A DNA stretch of 64,000 nt from Vibrio rotiferianus CAIM 577 = LMG 21460 (GTDB taxonomy: Bacteria > Pseudomonadota > Gammaproteobacteria > Enterobacterales > Vibrionaceae): NCBI RefSeq assembly GCF_002741985.1, contig NZ_APHW01000028.1:1-64000 (forward strand). Direction: 5' to 3'. The translations under genes and the position numbers were made by a program. This document shows positions 61,328 to 64,000 of this stretch, piece by piece (position 1 is the first letter of the stretch; each line of letters opens with the position of its first letter). The notes beneath the pieces are model-generated. The model did not search any database. It was not told the DNA's origin and saw only the letters and a program-made list of their open reading frames with translations.

Positions 61328-62380
<1,053 letters not shown>

Positions 62381-62422
62381 TCATCCTGCAAAAATTTAGA
62401 AGACAAAAATTGTCCTAAATGT

Positions 62423-62454
62423 ACCAATGCCTCGCTGACACAGCAAGGCATTGG
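62423..62454 (-). terminator. Strong hairpin after the MshQ-like gene
   Basis: CCAATGCCT (62423-62431) pairs with AGGCATTGG (62446-62454), with an inner GCTG/CAGC stem. It is in the gap between the MshQ-like gene and mreB. No clear T-run follows, so termination is probable but not certain. Confidence 0.5.
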
Positions 62455-62520
62455 AGTACAAACATGGGCTGAAACCCTCAATTTCTTGCAGATTCCTTAC
62501 CTAGAGCAAATAAACGAGCC

Positions 62521-64000
62521 TTAATTCCCTCCGGTCAGACCCGGTTCTCCTCGATAAATCACCCTGTCGTTACCTCGGTTGATACCAAAAGTAACAATGG
62601 TAGATGGATTTTCTTCAGAACCATCATTATCCCAGTCATATTTGAGCCAAGGGAAATTATTCGAACCAGCAGTAAGATCTAACCACAGTTCCGTCTGTTG
62701 ACGATTCGACTCACTTTCAACTGCAGTAATACTTCTAGAAGTACCATTGGTAACTACACCGCCATCGGCCAAGTTCACATCTACATACTTAGAGTCAGGC
62801 TCATTACCCTTCCATTTATGCTCGAATTTCTCTCTCGCACCATAAATAGTGGTTTGACTATCAGAACTGTTCGTCACAAATCGACCACCTTTCCAATATT
62901 CTACGGTTAGAGGTACCTGCAATTTAAGTGAATCTGGTTTGCTGTTGTCACCCTGCTTACCGCCAACATCAGCCAAATTAACTCGGCCAAAGCGTAAATC
63001 CGGCTGGACCAATAGTTGCCTGGTACCAATAGTCACACCAGCCTTGTCTACTGATGATGAGGAAAGATCAATAGAAATAGAGGTAGAGGTATCTGACGAG
63101 TTCTCTAAGTAGTTAAAAGGGCCATCCGGTTTAGATACAACCTTGCTCCACACAAGCCCACTCGCGCTATATTTCCCGACACTTTGCCCTGAAATATAGG
63201 GACCTTTACCGCCGTTCAACCAGCTACCTGTGTACGCGGCCGGCGCACTAAACCTACTAACATTTGCCGAGTTATTTTCGTACAAGTTGAATTTCGCGTG
63301 GTAACCTTCACCAAAATACGCATAGTTACGTAAAGCGCCGCCTCCTTTCGACAATGCCTCAACGTAGAACTGTTTTAACCCAAAAGGCTGTCCCATATAA
63401 GCAAATGCTTGGCCATTTGGATAATCCCATACGTTATTGTACGAAGGCGTTTGATCATTACTGTAAACATTGAATTTACCAGGATAGAAACGCCCAACAT
63501 TGAGCGTTGCATCAGCAATCTTATACGTACTACTTCCCAGATAGGTAGAGAATGCTTCGCCTTCCCCGCCAACAGGCGCGGTAGCGGTAAAGTCAAATGA
63601 ACCTACTTCATCAACAGCCTGCTTGAAAGACACTGAGCCACTAACCCATTTAGCGTCTTCGGGTAGCTTTTCTGTTAGCAGCGTACCATTCACAACATTC
63701 CCCTTGTTCACACTCGTTGTCGGGTCTGGATAAGTCACTACGTGGTCAATACTAATATTCGACTCTTGGTAATTTCGGGCAACGTCTCCGTTTGATTGAT
63801 ATGCTGTTACCTGCATTGTGAACTCTTGACCTGCTGGAATGTAGCTTGTGCAATTTGAGGAACATGCGCCATTATCGCTTACGCTCAAACCTAACTTAGC
63901 AGGGAAACTTACAAATGATGCAAACCCTGCAGAATCCTTCACATCGTTAACTTTCGCATCGATACGGACTTTACCAACCTCTTTATAGTTAACTTTGAGG
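62521..64000 (-). CDS. mshQ: MshQ-like pilus-locus protein, C-terminal part (partial)
   Basis: The frame stays open to the right edge, so the true start lies outside the window; at least 490 residues are present. The C-terminal pattern is that of MshQ/DUF6701 proteins: RFGRVNLADVGG, LQVPLTVEYWKGGRFVTNSSDSQT, then LKYDWDNDGSEENPSTIVTFGINRGNDRVIYRGE. MshQ is encoded at the end of MSHA type IV pilus clusters, next to mreB in vibrios. It is large, extracellular and of unknown function. There are two nearby cysteines in CSSNC at the N-terminal side. Confidence 0.88.
   Translation of the reverse strand, partial: LKVNYKEVGKVRIDAKVNDVKDSAGFASFVSFPAKLGLSVSDNGACSSNCTSYIPAGQEFTMQVTAYQSNGDVARNYQESNISIDHVVTYPDPTTSVNKGNVVNGTLLTEKLPEDAKWVSGSVSFKQAVDEVGSFDFTATAPVGGEGEAFSTYLGSSTYKIADATLNVGRFYPGKFNVYSNDQTPSYNNVWDYPNGQAFAYMGQPFGLKQFYVEALSKGGGALRNYAYFGEGYHAKFNLYENNSANVSRFSAPAAYTGSWLNGGKGPYISGQSVGKYSASGLVWSKVVSKPDGPFNYLENSSDTSTSISIDLSSSSVDKAGVTIGTRQLLVQPDLRFGRVNLADVGGKQGDNSKPDSLKLQVPLTVEYWKGGRFVTNSSDSQTTIYGAREKFEHKWKGNEPDSKYVDVNLADGGVVTNGTSRSITAVESESNRQQTELWLDLTAGSNNFPWLKYDWDNDGSEENPSTIVTFGINRGNDRVIYRGEPGLTGGN

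Overview
The window is a stretch of chromosome from a Vibrio, most likely of the Harveyi/parahaemolyticus/alginolyticus group. The evidence is the gene order and protein flavour: a chitosan-disaccharide PTS operon, arcA beside argF, mla-murA divergent from kdsD-lpt-rpoN-ptsN-rapZ, and mreBCD-maf-rng-yhdP followed by an MshQ-like pilus-locus gene. Nearly everything is core, vertically inherited sequence. I see no prophage, CRISPR array, transposase or integron.

Layout. 1-521: the 5' end of a 16S rRNA gene on the minus strand, its leader, two promoters, and two inverted perfect DnaA boxes. 522-1774: an HD-GYP protein with a frame break near its N-terminus. 1882-7260: a six-gene sugar operon on the minus strand (PTS IIB-IIC-IIA, GH4 phospho-glycosidase, ChbG-like deacetylase, LacI regulator) with a palindromic operator upstream. 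7580-8850: a zincin-like lipoprotein, a GC-rich structured intergenic block and tRNA-Leu(CAA). 9000-18500: an SDR oxidoreductase, an RDD membrane protein, lptF-lptG divergent from pepA-holC-valS, and a duplicated DUF2061 protein behind a Fur-like box. valS is interrupted by one missing base. 18500-26900: a MarR-GNAT fusion with a 43-bp palindrome, a free-standing GH2-type sugar-binding-fold protein, rraB, arcA, argF, pyrB-pyrI with a pyrL-type leader and attenuator, ridA and plsC.

27000-39300: murA-ibaG-mlaBCDEF (minus) is back-to-back with a CaCA antiporter, kdsD, lptC-lptA-lptB, rpoN, hpf, ptsN, rapZ and npr (plus). These blocks build the cell envelope: peptidoglycan precursor, phospholipid retrograde transport, Kdo and LPS export. 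They are joined to the sigma-54 and nitrogen-PTS genes. kdsC, expected between kdsD and lptC, is missing. 39300-49500: a MITE-like repeat, mgtE, pmbA, yjgA/darP, a 2-hydroxyacid dehydrogenase, rluA, an atypical NRAMP-like transporter and rapA. 50000-64000: a PIN-PhoH protein, then a long minus-strand series tldD, nitrilase, yhdP, rng, maf, mreD, mreC and mreB, and the 3' part of a MshQ-like gene that runs off the window.

The two single-base frame breaks (valS near 15593, HD-GYP near 1731) are most simply sequencing or assembly errors, because valS is essential. The least explained non-coding signals are the structured GC-rich block at about 8496-8760, the paired DnaA boxes at 494-517, the MarR-site palindrome at 18537-18579 and the kdsC-less gap at 34002-34088. 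All assignments come from reading the sequence; no database search was possible.
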